Assembly: GCF_011068285.1 (NCBI RefSeq)
Contig: NZ_CP049616.1
Location: 3,616,001-3,680,000, forward strand
Source: Flagellimonas oceani
GTDB lineage: Bacteria > Bacteroidota > Bacteroidia > Flavobacteriales > Flavobacteriaceae
Direction of reading: 5' to 3'
DNA length: 64,000 nt
Part shown: piece by piece, positions 25,319-32,689 of the stretch
Layout: each line of letters starts with the position of its first letter
Position numbering within the stretch: the first letter of the stretch is position 1
The notes under the pieces: generated by a model
Database searches by the model: none
What the model was told of the DNA's origin: nothing
What the model saw: the letters and a program-made list of their open reading frames with translations, nothing else
Position numbers and translations under genes: made by a program

Positions 25319-25843
25319 ATGTCCAAAACAGATTTTTTCCGAATTATTATCAAAATGTTTGGTCTTTATTGCTTTATAGAGGCCCTTTTTCAATTTACTC
25401 CAAACCTTTCAGTTTCATGGGGATTTGATTCCGCTAGGCTAGTAATAAGTCTGATTTCTTTATTATCAACCCTTATAGTCGCATACCTGTTGTTGTTTCA
25501 AACGAACAGACTGATAAAGTTCTTAAGGCTTGGAAAGGGGTATGATAGTGAACATATAGAAACCAAAGACCTAAATAAAAAAGGCCTATTTAATCTCGGA
25601 TTAATTATGATAGGTCTTCTAATGATTGTTGACAACATTGCCCAATTTCTAAATTTCTGTTACCTAGCCTTTAAAAAACAAGTTTCCTCAAACGGACTTG
25701 ATGAGATTGAGGGCGCAATGTTGTATCAGCAATTAGATTATAATTGGTGGATTATTTCTGGATTAAATGTTTTGTTTGGAATTATAATCTTAATTAATTA
25801 CAAACAGATTTCTAAACTGCTCATTGGTAAGGAGAAAGAGTAA
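25319..25843 (+). CDS. Hypothetical inner-membrane protein
   Basis: 174 residues, four predicted membrane segments: around residues 9-25, 40-62 (LVISLISLLSTLIVAYLLLF), 92-112 (LGLIMIGLLMIVDNIAQFL) and 145-165 (WWIISGLNVLFGIIILINY). No family recognised. Start ATG at 25319. Closed by the hairpin at 25861. AT-richer than neighbours. Confidence 0.65.
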   Translation: MSKTDFFRIIIKMFGLYCFIEALFQFTPNLSVSWGFDSARLVISLISLLSTLIVAYLLLFQTNRLIKFLRLGKGYDSEHIETKDLNKKGLFNLGLIMIGLLMIVDNIAQFLNFCYLAFKKQVSSNGLDEIEGAMLYQQLDYNWWIISGLNVLFGIIILINYKQISKLLIGKEKE

Positions 25844-25860
25844 GCTAATAACCATCAAAA

Positions 25861-25885
25861 AAAGCACCCCGTTCGAGGTGCTTTT
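25861..25885 (+). terminator. Terminator after the membrane-protein gene
   Basis: AAAGCACC / GGTGCTTT stem with an 8-base loop, followed by TTTT; preceded by an A-run, so it may act in both directions. Confidence 0.75.
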
Positions 25886-25894
25886 ACAATTTTG

Positions 25895-25911
25895 GTGGAG
25901 AATACCGGATT
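25895..25911. repeat. 17-bp copy of the tRNA-Ala 3' end
   Basis: GTGGAGAATACCGGATT is identical to 26049-26065, the last bases of tRNA-Ala plus one flanking base. It lies 138 bases beyond the tRNA 3' end in the same orientation. Possible att-like scar of an integrated element or remnant of a tRNA duplication. Confidence 0.6.
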
Positions 25912-25984
25912 AACAGGTTGTTCCGTTAAGTCAAGTCCTGCAAATGCAAGGGCCATGACTTTAGGTCCTGGGCATTTAAAACAC

Positions 25985-26015
25985 AAAAGCCGCTCAAATT
26001 AATTTGGCGGCTTTT
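25985..26015. terminator. Terminator of the tRNA-Ala transcript
   Basis: AAAAGCCGC and GCGGCTTTT flank an inner palindrome CAAATTAATTTG. Symmetric, so active for the minus-strand tRNA transcript. Confidence 0.7.
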
Positions 26016-26049
26016 CTTGGTTTTAAACGCAATCCCTTGCGCTTGATCG

Positions 26050-26123
26050 TGGAGAATACCGGATTCGAACCGGTGGCCTCTTGCCTGCCAGGCAAGCGCT
26101 CTAGCCAACTGAGCTAATCCCCC
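26050..26123 (-). tRNA. tRNA-Ala (anticodon GGC)
   Basis: The minus strand folds as a cloverleaf: acceptor GGGGGAT/ATTCTCC with the G3-U70 pair that identifies alanine tRNA, D arm TAGCTCAGTTGGCTAGAGC, anticodon stem CTTGC/GCAAG with loop CTGGCAG (anticodon GGC), T arm ACCGG-TTCGAAT-CCGGT. Discriminator A at 26050; CCA is not encoded. Confidence 0.97.
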
Positions 26124-26180
26124 AAAGAGAGCGCAAAGGAACTACTTTTTTCTGAAAGTATCAAAAATTGCGCCGCTTCC

Positions 26181-26978
26181 TTAATCTTTTTTAACGCTAA
26201 GTACCAATAAAGGTATTTTTACGAAGAACTCCGATTTGGGTATCGTGTTCTTTTCCCATAACTTTTTAAAGAACCCCCGCTTTCTACGGAACACGCAAAG
26301 CATATCCGGGTGCTCCTTCTGGAAATATTCTGTTACCCCTAAATATGTTGTTCCGTTCTCGGTAATCGTCAATTGCGAGCTCAAATCCATCAAAGCCGTA
26401 TTCACCTTAAGATCATCTTCGGTATACCCCGGCCTTTTTACCAACAACAGGCTCACTTCCGATCTAAACTTGTTCTTGATCATGATCAATGGAGTCAAAA
26501 TGCTGCTTCGTTTTAAGATTCCCGATCCAAAAGCCGTCAATATTTTCTTGACAGGTTTAAACGTTGTTCCTTTGGGAACGATCAACGTAGGAATCTCTGT
26601 CTGTTTGATGATTCTTCCAGAAGTGTTACCCAAGTAAAGTTCTTCCTGAATGTCGTTACTTTTTGGTGCAATAATGATCAAATCGATGCCAAGTTCCTTA
26701 TTGATGCTTTTTAAACCATCGATGATGTCACCATTGTAAGTGGCCAATTTTATTTCGACCCCTTTCGTGTCTACCTGATCAATAACTTCCTTTAAATGTT
26801 CCTTGCTGCTCTTGGCGACCTTTTCTTCCACATTGGCCAAGCTTCCTACGGCAGTGGTAACATTAAATACGTCCATCACATAGATCTGAGCCCCAAAATT
26901 TGAGGCAAAGTCAACAGCGTATTGCAATGTTTGATGAGAATCTGGAGAAGTTCCAATGGGTACAAGTATATTGTTCAT
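26181..26978 (-). CDS. Universal stress protein (UspA family)
   Basis: 265 residues, a tandem-type Usp. The first domain has NILVPIGTSPDSHQTLQYAV at the N-terminus and the ATP-binding signature GNTSGRIIKQTEIPTLIVP near residues 122-140. The second half (KKILTAFGSGIL ... IPLLVLSV) is a degenerate Usp domain without the full signature. Role in stress response is inferred from the family. Single gene, with the tRNA-Ala gene in the same orientation downstream. Confidence 0.85.
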   Translation of the reverse strand: MNNILVPIGTSPDSHQTLQYAVDFASNFGAQIYVMDVFNVTTAVGSLANVEEKVAKSSKEHLKEVIDQVDTKGVEIKLATYNGDIIDGLKSINKELGIDLIIIAPKSNDIQEELYLGNTSGRIIKQTEIPTLIVPKGTTFKPVKKILTAFGSGILKRSSILTPLIMIKNKFRSEVSLLLVKRPGYTEDDLKVNTALMDLSSQLTITENGTTYLGVTEYFQKEHPDMLCVFRRKRGFFKKLWEKNTIPKSEFFVKIPLLVLSVKKD

Positions 26979-27031
26979 GGTTTGGTGATTACGATTAAAC
27001 CTTAAATTTACAATTTAATTGAAACGAATCA

Positions 27032-27532
27032 ATGATAAGACGCGCAAAGATATCCGAAATCCCCGATATCTTGACCATAACCCAGGCCTGTGCCAAAAAA
27101 ATGCAGACCAACCGAATTTTTCAATGGAACGAGCATTATCCTTCCAAAGAAGCCTTCATCAAAGACATTCAACGTGACGAACTTTTCGTAATAGAAGAGA
27201 ATAACACTGTTCAGGGTACCATCGTCATATCCACTCTAATGGATGAGGAATACAAACCCATTGAATGGTTGACCCCGAATGGAAACAGCACTTACATTCA
27301 TCGCCTTTCGGTACACCCAGACCTTCAAGGGAAGGGGCTGGCCCAAAAAATGATGGGTTTTGCTGAAAATTATTCCAAGGAAAATGGATTTGTTTCAGTG
27401 CGCTTGGACACCTTTTCCCAGAACAAGAGAAACCAACGTTTTTATGAGCAACGGGGCTATCAAAAATTGGGGGACATCCACTTTCCCAAACAAAGCGATC
27501 ATCCTTTTCATTGTTATGAATTAGTGCTGTAA
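27032..27532 (+). CDS. GNAT-family N-acetyltransferase
   Basis: 166 residues. IHRLSVHPDLQGKGLAQKMM is the acetyl-CoA binding motif A (Q/R-x-x-G-x-G/A). RFYEQRGYQKLG is the usual motif B near the C-terminus. MIRRAKISEIPDILTITQAC is a typical GNAT start. Substrate unknown. Divergent from the stress protein; a MATE transporter follows after 12 bases. Confidence 0.88.
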   Translation: MIRRAKISEIPDILTITQACAKKMQTNRIFQWNEHYPSKEAFIKDIQRDELFVIEENNTVQGTIVISTLMDEEYKPIEWLTPNGNSTYIHRLSVHPDLQGKGLAQKMMGFAENYSKENGFVSVRLDTFSQNKRNQRFYEQRGYQKLGDIHFPKQSDHPFHCYELVL

Positions 27533-27544
27533 CTTGCGCCCGAT

Positions 27545-28879
27545 TTGAGCACGCAGGTAAATTTTAGGAGCATCAACCAATTGGCGATTCCCGCCACCAT
27601 TTCGGGCATTGCGGAACCCATCCTTTCCATTACGGACACGGCCATTGTGGGCAATATTCCCGTGGACGGACTGGAATCCTTGGCCGCGGCGGGCATCGTG
27701 GGGTCGTTTTTATCCATGCTCATTTGGGTGCTCGGCCAGACGCGAAGCTCCATTTCAGCCATCATATCGCAATATTTGGGCGCAGGAAGGCTGGACGAGG
27801 TAAAAAATATGCCCGCACAGGCCATTTATCTGAACATTCTTTTGAGCATCGTGGTGCTCCTCTCCACCATCTTTGTCATCGAAGAAATTTTCACGCTCTT
27901 CAATGCATCGGGAAAAATTTTGGAGTATTGTGTCTCCTATTACTCCATTCGCGTTTGGGGATTTCCCCTTACGTTGTTCACTTTTGCCATTTTTGGCATA
28001 TTCCGCGGGTTGCAGAACACCTTCTACCCCATGGTCATCGCCATGCTGGGGGCAGGCCTCAATATCCTTTTGGATTTTGTTCTGGTCTATGGCATCGATG
28101 GATTCATTCCCGCACTTTATTTGGAAGGTGCCGCATGGGCCAGTTTGATCGCCCAAGCCGTCATGGCCATCTTGTCCCTTATTTTATTGATAAAAAAGAC
28201 GGATATCAGTATGAAACTGACCTTCCCGCTGAACAAGGAGATCAAACGGCTGATTTTTATGAGCCTCAACCTTTTTGTAAGGACTTTGGCCCTCAATGCC
28301 GCTTTGATGCTGGCCGTTCGCGAAGCAACCACCTTGGGCGACCGCTTTATCGGAGCACACACCATTGCCGTCAACCTATGGTTGTTCGCCGCATTTTTTA
28401 TTGATGGCTATGCTGCAGCGGGCAACAGTATGGGCGGAAAACTCTTGGGTGCCGCCGATTACGATGGACTATGGAAATTGGCCAAGACCATATTCAAATA
28501 CGGGATGATTGTAAGTCTTGTTCTTATGTGTTTCGGATTTATTTTCTACCGCCCCATTGGCCACCTTTTCTCCAATGAGGAAATCGTGCTCAATACTTTT
28601 TACAGTATTTTCTTCATCGTGATTCTGGGTCTGCCCATGAACACTTTGGCCTTTATTTTTGATGGCATCTTCAAAGGCATGGGCGAAATGAAATATCTGC
28701 GAAATGTGCTCTTGGCGGCCACTTTTTTAGGATTTATTCCCTGTCTGTATTTGGGCATGTACCTGGGTCTTGGTTTTTATGCCATTTGGATCGCCTTTGT
28801 GGTCTGGATGATGATTCGCGGATTCTCCTTGGTTTGGAAATTTAGAAGAAAGTTCAGACCCTTGGTGCAAAACCCTTAA
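27545..28879 (+). CDS. MATE-family efflux transporter (DinF-like)
   Basis: Cation-coupled export of drugs or metabolites across the inner membrane. 444 residues with 12 predicted membrane segments. NQLAIPATISGIAEPILSIT with the following DTAIVGN is the MATE N-terminal signature, and the repeat half begins near LNLFVRTLALNAAL. The start is TTG at 27545; there is no ATG before the first helix. Begins 12 bases after the acetyltransferase, likely in one transcript. Confidence 0.88.
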   Translation: MSTQVNFRSINQLAIPATISGIAEPILSITDTAIVGNIPVDGLESLAAAGIVGSFLSMLIWVLGQTRSSISAIISQYLGAGRLDEVKNMPAQAIYLNILLSIVVLLSTIFVIEEIFTLFNASGKILEYCVSYYSIRVWGFPLTLFTFAIFGIFRGLQNTFYPMVIAMLGAGLNILLDFVLVYGIDGFIPALYLEGAAWASLIAQAVMAILSLILLIKKTDISMKLTFPLNKEIKRLIFMSLNLFVRTLALNAALMLAVREATTLGDRFIGAHTIAVNLWLFAAFFIDGYAAAGNSMGGKLLGAADYDGLWKLAKTIFKYGMIVSLVLMCFGFIFYRPIGHLFSNEEIVLNTFYSIFFIVILGLPMNTLAFIFDGIFKGMGEMKYLRNVLLAATFLGFIPCLYLGMYLGLGFYAIWIAFVVWMMIRGFSLVWKFRRKFRPLVQNP

Positions 28880-28893
28880 TTTAGCACAATTAG

Positions 28894-28914
28894 AGTTCAG
28901 AGTTCAGAGTTCAG
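28894..28914 (+). repeat. Three tandem copies of AGTTCAG
   Basis: Three perfect 7-base units in the gap before the enoyl-CoA hydratase, followed by AT-rich sequence with repeated TGATTATTGTTTA-like words. No coding potential; may be a slippage-prone spacer. Confidence 0.7.
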
Positions 28915-28962
28915 ATAACTGATAATTGTTTATTGATTATTGTTTAATGTTAATTGAAAACA

Positions 28963-29730
28963 ATGTCCACAGATAGAGTCAACGAAAGTTTATATACTCA
29001 TATAGAAAATAGGATTGCTACGGTCGAATTCGGCCATCCAGCAAGTAACTCCTTTGTTTCCGAACTTTTGGCCAGACTCGCCAAGGAATTTGACAAGCTC
29101 GGTGAAAACGAAGAGGTTTCCGTTATTCTATTAAAATCAGAAGGCGAAAGAGCCTTTTGTGCCGGTGCCTCTTTTGATGAATTGGTGGCCGTTTCCAACT
29201 TGGAGGAAGGCAAACAGTTCTTCAGCGGGTTCGCCAACGTGATCAATGCCATGCGCAAATGCCCCAAACCGATTATTGGTCGGGTACAGGGGAAAACCGT
29301 TGGTGGCGGGGTCGGATTGGCCTCGGCCTGTGATTATGTGCACGCAACGGTCGAAGCCGCCATCAAACTATCCGAGATTTCCATAGGAATAGGCCCGTTT
29401 GTGATTGCACCCGCAGTGGAACGCAAAATGGGCAAAGCAGCCTTGGCCGAGCTTACTCTATATCCCACGGAGTGGAAAAATGCCTATTGGGCCAAGGAAC
29501 AAGGCTTATATGCCAAAGTGTACGATTCCATTTCCGAAATGGACAAAGAGCTGGACATTCATCTGCAAAAATTGGCGGCCTATAACCCAGAAGCACTAGC
29601 AGAAATGAAAAAAGTGCTCTGGGAAGGAACCGAGCATTGGGACGACCTGTTGTTGGAACGTGCCGAAGCATCGGGTAGATTGGCACTGTCCCCAAACACT
29701 AAAAAAGCATTGGAAAAATTTAAAAAGTAG
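28963..29730 (+). CDS. Enoyl-CoA hydratase/isomerase family protein
   Basis: 255 residues from the ATG at 28963 (a TTG lies nine bases earlier). Crotonase fold: HPASNSF at residues 25-31, FCAGASFDELVAV forms the oxyanion hole, and GRVQGKTVGGGVGLASACDY is the second signature. The usual catalytic Glu positions are partly visible (KLSEISIGIGPFVIAPAVERK). The reaction on a specific acyl-CoA cannot be named. Confidence 0.88.
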   Translation: MSTDRVNESLYTHIENRIATVEFGHPASNSFVSELLARLAKEFDKLGENEEVSVILLKSEGERAFCAGASFDELVAVSNLEEGKQFFSGFANVINAMRKCPKPIIGRVQGKTVGGGVGLASACDYVHATVEAAIKLSEISIGIGPFVIAPAVERKMGKAALAELTLYPTEWKNAYWAKEQGLYAKVYDSISEMDKELDIHLQKLAAYNPEALAEMKKVLWEGTEHWDDLLLERAEASGRLALSPNTKKALEKFKK

Positions 29731-29758
29731 CGAAATGCTATCTAATTATAAAAATACA

Positions 29759-29833
29759 CGTCACCCTGAACTGGTTTCAGGGTCACATCAAAAAAAATTG
29801 GTTGTGAGATGCTGAATCAAGTTCAGCATGACG
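29759..29833. repeat. Palindromic intergenic repeat (CGTCACCCTGAA type)
   Basis: Begins CGTCACCCTGAACTGGTTTC and ends GAATCAAGTTCAGCATGACG; the two halves contain their own hairpins (CCCTGAA..TTTCAGGG and GCTGAA..TTCAGC) and the ends CGTCA/TGACG are inverted. Such elements are scattered through Bacteroidota genomes. One copy in this window. Confidence 0.6.
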
Positions 29834-29867
29834 ATTTTCAATAAGAGAAGAATTAAAAAGTTTACAA

Positions 29868-29960
29868 ATGAATGATTTGATTTTCCCGATATTGGCTCTT
29901 TTCGTAGTCATAGTGTATGTGGTCAACAGAATACGAAGCAACCGACGTTATAAAAAGTAA
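29868..29960 (+). CDS. 30-residue single-TM peptide
   Basis: MNDLIFPILALFVVIVYVVN then RIRSNRRYKK: one membrane helix followed by a basic tail that would stay in the cytoplasm. ATG start and TAA stop. No homologue available to confirm; the pattern (hydrophobic helix, charged tail) is what a real small membrane protein looks like, but chance is possible. Confidence 0.4.
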   Translation: MNDLIFPILALFVVIVYVVNRIRSNRRYKK

Positions 29961-29995
29961 AATTAGTTTACGCTCTTTTTCAATTTCAAAGAAAA

Positions 29996-30036
29996 GTCAG
30001 TTCGAGTTTTTTTCTATTGAAAAAAGTATCGAGAAC
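29996..30036. repeat. Palindromic repeat GTCAGTTCGAGT...GTATCGAGAAC, copy 1
   Basis: Outer arms GTCAGTTCGAGT and GTATCGAGAAC enclose a variable stem (TTTTTTCTATTGAAAAAA). The same arms with a different stem occur at 34400-34443 and, inverted, at 34637-34682. No gene between 29961 and 30124; the rest is very AT-rich (runs of TATATA) and probably contains the promoter of the toxin-antitoxin pair. Confidence 0.65.
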
Positions 30037-30124
30037 AGGCGCTTTGACTTTAAGATATATTCTGATTTATATAAAATATATATTTTATATATTTGTTCAT
30101 ATAAGATTTTAAAGGTCAAATTTT

Positions 30125-30391
30125 ATGGAACAGCATGTAAAGAAACTTATTGAAGTCGATAAGTCACTCGTAGTAAAACTCAAAGTGCTTTCCGCTTTTG
30201 AAAACTTGAGCGTTAAGGCCTTGATGGAAAAGGCCGTGGTTGAATATGTTAAGAACAAAGAACTGGAGCGTTTCGAAAAACTATCGGAAGAAGAAAAGGA
30301 AGATCTTGGCCTTTTACTGTTGATGCAGCAAGCAGATACCAAAGAATTTGCCAGCGAGGATGATATTTTCAAAATCCTTGATGAAGAATGA
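30125..30391 (+). CDS. Antitoxin-like protein of a type II toxin-antitoxin pair
   Basis: 88 residues, acidic C-terminal half (EEEKEDLGLL ... EFASEDDIFKILDEE). The N-terminal half (KSLVVKLKVLSAFENLSVKA) suits a ribbon-helix-helix or small DNA-binding domain and the rest a toxin-wrapping helix. It overlaps the toxin ATG by 4 bases (ATGA), the usual arrangement. AT-rich region upstream likely holds the operator. Named by context. Confidence 0.75.
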   Translation: MEQHVKKLIEVDKSLVVKLKVLSAFENLSVKALMEKAVVEYVKNKELERFEKLSEEEKEDLGLLLLMQQADTKEFASEDDIFKILDEE

Positions 30392-30654
30392 AAATCAAAT
30401 ATCATAAATCACTTGAAAAGGATTTAAGAAAGATTAATGATAAAAAGATAAAGCAAAAGTTAAAGCTTATCATTCTCAAAATGAAAGAAGCACAGGTTTT
30501 GGATGAGCTTACGTCCATCAAAAAATTGGCAGGACACCCCAACGCTTTCAGAATGAGGATAGGTTCTTACCGACTGGGTTTTTATTATGAAAACAATACC
30601 TTAATATTGTCTCGTTTTGTAAAACGAAATGACATCTATAAACTTTTTCCGTAG
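30388..30654 (+). CDS. RelE/ParE-type toxin
   Basis: 88 residues, basic. MKIKYHKSLEKDLRKI and the final FRMRIGSYRLGFYYENNTLI, VKRNDIYKLFP match the RelE fold (strand-helix-helix-strands, with Arg in the RMRIGSYR strand and the C-terminal R-x-x-IY-K). RelE members cut mRNA on the ribosome, ParE members inhibit gyrase; which applies is not decided by sequence alone. Confidence 0.8.
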   Translation: MKIKYHKSLEKDLRKINDKKIKQKLKLIILKMKEAQVLDELTSIKKLAGHPNAFRMRIGSYRLGFYYENNTLILSRFVKRNDIYKLFP

Positions 30655-30659
30655 ACCCA

Positions 30660-31427
30660 TTGGACAATATCTCACTTCCTAAAGGCAAAAAAGTCTATTT
30701 CGCGAGCGATAACCACCTCGGGGCACCCACCCGAAAAGACAGTTTGCCCCGTGAGAAAAAATTTGTGGCCTGGCTCGATTCCATAAAGGAAGATGCAGCT
30801 GCCATTTTTTTAATGGGCGACCTTTTCGACTTTTGGTTCGAGTACAAAACCGTGGTGCCCAAAGGTTTTACGCGAACCCTTGGTAAGCTGGCCGAGCTAT
30901 CGGATATGGGCATTCCCATTTTCTATTTTGTGGGCAATCATGATCTTTGGATGAACGGTTATTTTGAGGAAGAACTCAACATTCCCGTGTACCATAAACC
31001 GCAGCAGTTTCGCATCAACGACACTTCTTTTTTTATTGCACACGGAGATGGCTTGGGGCCACACGACAAAGGCTTCAAACGGATGAAAAAGGTATTTACG
31101 AATCCGGTGGCCAAATGGTTCTTTAAATGGCTTCACCCTGATTTGGGCGTTCGCTTGGGACAACATCTATCCGTGAACAACAAAATTATTTCCGGCGAAG
31201 CGGACGCTAAATTTTTAGGGGAAGATAAAGAATGGCTCATTTTGTATGCCAAGCACAAGCTGGAAGAGCAGCATTATGATCATTTTATTTTTGGTCATCG
31301 GCATTTGCCCATGGAGATCAAACTCAACGAAAAATCGACCTATACCAATCTCGGGGATTGGATTTCTTATTTTACCTATGCTGTTTTTGATGGCGAAAAA
31401 TTGACTTTGGAAAAATTGGAGGATTAA
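30660..31427 (+). CDS. LpxH-like UDP-2,3-diacylglucosamine diphosphatase
   Basis: Calcineurin-like metallophosphoesterase, probably lipid A synthesis. 255 residues from TTG at 30660. Metal motifs in order: SDNHLG (17-22), GDLFDFWFEY, GNHD, HGD and FGHRHLP. GDLFDFWFE is characteristic of LpxH rather than general phosphodiesterases. The first motif has DNHLG instead of DxHLG with His, as in related Bacteroidota proteins. The 3' end overlaps the convergent MFS gene by 4 bases. Confidence 0.85.
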   Translation: MDNISLPKGKKVYFASDNHLGAPTRKDSLPREKKFVAWLDSIKEDAAAIFLMGDLFDFWFEYKTVVPKGFTRTLGKLAELSDMGIPIFYFVGNHDLWMNGYFEEELNIPVYHKPQQFRINDTSFFIAHGDGLGPHDKGFKRMKKVFTNPVAKWFFKWLHPDLGVRLGQHLSVNNKIISGEADAKFLGEDKEWLILYAKHKLEEQHYDHFIFGHRHLPMEIKLNEKSTYTNLGDWISYFTYAVFDGEKLTLEKLED

Positions 31428-32683
31428 TCCTCCCTCTCGTGCTCGTCAATATCTTTTTGAAGGTCCAATCGCCTAAAGGTTGGCGAAACAATCGCCGTTG
31501 TGCCCGCCGTTAAGATTGTCATACATCCACCAAAGACCACCGCTGTGACCGTTCCCAACAATTTGGCGGCCAATCCACTTTCAAAAGCGCCCAACTCGTT
31601 GGAGGAACCCACGAACATGGAATTTACCGAAGCTACCCTGCCCCTCATATTGTCCGGCGTTTTTAATTGTAATATGGTTTGGCGTATGATCATGGAAACG
31701 CCATCCACTGCGCCACTGAGGAACAAGGCTATTACGGATAACCAAAACAGTTCTGACAGTCCAAACACGATGATACAGACCCCAAATGCAAACACGGCCC
31801 ACAACAATTTTTTACCTGCATTTTTGTGCAACGGAAATCGTGTGGAGCCCAACATCGTAATGGAAGCTCCCACGGCAGGAGCCGCCCTCAAAATTCCGAA
31901 TCCTTCGGAACCCACGTGCAAAATATCCTGTGCGTAAATGGGCAAAAGTGCTACGGCGCCTCCAAAAAGAACGGCAATCATATCCAAAGTCAGCGCTCCA
32001 AATATCGCCTTGTTGCCAAAAACAAATTTGAGTCCATCCCGTAAACTTTGGAACACGGGTTCCCCAAGTTTTGGGTTCATAATGGGTTTTCTGGGTATCC
32101 GGAAAAGGAAAAACAGCGCCATCAGCGAGAAGCCAAAAATAACGCACATACTCCAATGCACACCAATCCAACTAATGGAGAAACCGGCCAAAGCAGGACC
32201 CAATACGGATGCTAACTGCCAAGTGGAGCTACTCCATGTGGCCGCATTCGGATATATCTTTTTGGGAACGATCAAAGCAATCAGCGAAAATATGGTCGGG
32301 CCCAAAAATGAGCGCACAAACCCGCCTAAAAACACAAGTGCATAAATGGAATACAAAATGGTCTTGGATTCCCAGGCATCTTCAAGCCCGGGCCAGCTCA
32401 ATAAAAAGAGTCCCAGACTAATCACCGAGAATCCAGCAATACAGGTGATCAAAAGGTTTCGTTTTTCTTTCTGGTCTACAATATGCCCCGCAAAAAGGGC
32501 CATGCTCACCGCAGGAATCACCTCCATCAAACCAATAATGCCAAGGGAAAGCGGGTCTTTGGTCAACGAATAGACTTGCCACTCGATCACAATAAACTGC
32601 ATGGACCATGCGAATACCATGGCGAAGCGTACAATCAAAAATATGTTGAATTCCTTATAGCGAAGTGCTGCGTAGGGGTCCAT
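31424..32683 (-). CDS. Major facilitator superfamily transporter
   Basis: 419 residues, 12 predicted membrane helices. VIEWQVYSLTKDPLSLGIIG and AGHIVDQKEKRNLLI match the MFS-3/enterobactin-exporter-like group (motif A with DQKEKR). Substrate unknown. It starts 6 bases after the recJ stop and is probably in the same transcript. Confidence 0.88.
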   Translation of the reverse strand: MDPYAALRYKEFNIFLIVRFAMVFAWSMQFIVIEWQVYSLTKDPLSLGIIGLMEVIPAVSMALFAGHIVDQKEKRNLLITCIAGFSVISLGLFLLSWPGLEDAWESKTILYSIYALVFLGGFVRSFLGPTIFSLIALIVPKKIYPNAATWSSSTWQLASVLGPALAGFSISWIGVHWSMCVIFGFSLMALFFLFRIPRKPIMNPKLGEPVFQSLRDGLKFVFGNKAIFGALTLDMIAVLFGGAVALLPIYAQDILHVGSEGFGILRAAPAVGASITMLGSTRFPLHKNAGKKLLWAVFAFGVCIIVFGLSELFWLSVIALFLSGAVDGVSMIIRQTILQLKTPDNMRGRVASVNSMFVGSSNELGAFESGLAAKLLGTVTAVVFGGCMTILTAGTTAIVSPTFRRLDLQKDIDEHERED

Positions 32684-32689
32684 AAATTG

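Noticed and set aside
25926..26108. 60-codon frame on the minus strand beyond the tRNA
   Set aside because: It overlaps the tRNA-Ala gene and its terminator hairpin; not a protein gene.
27724..28404. 226-codon frame in another phase of the MATE gene
   Set aside because: His/Arg-rich composition typical of an out-of-phase shadow; the MATE frame is clearly real.
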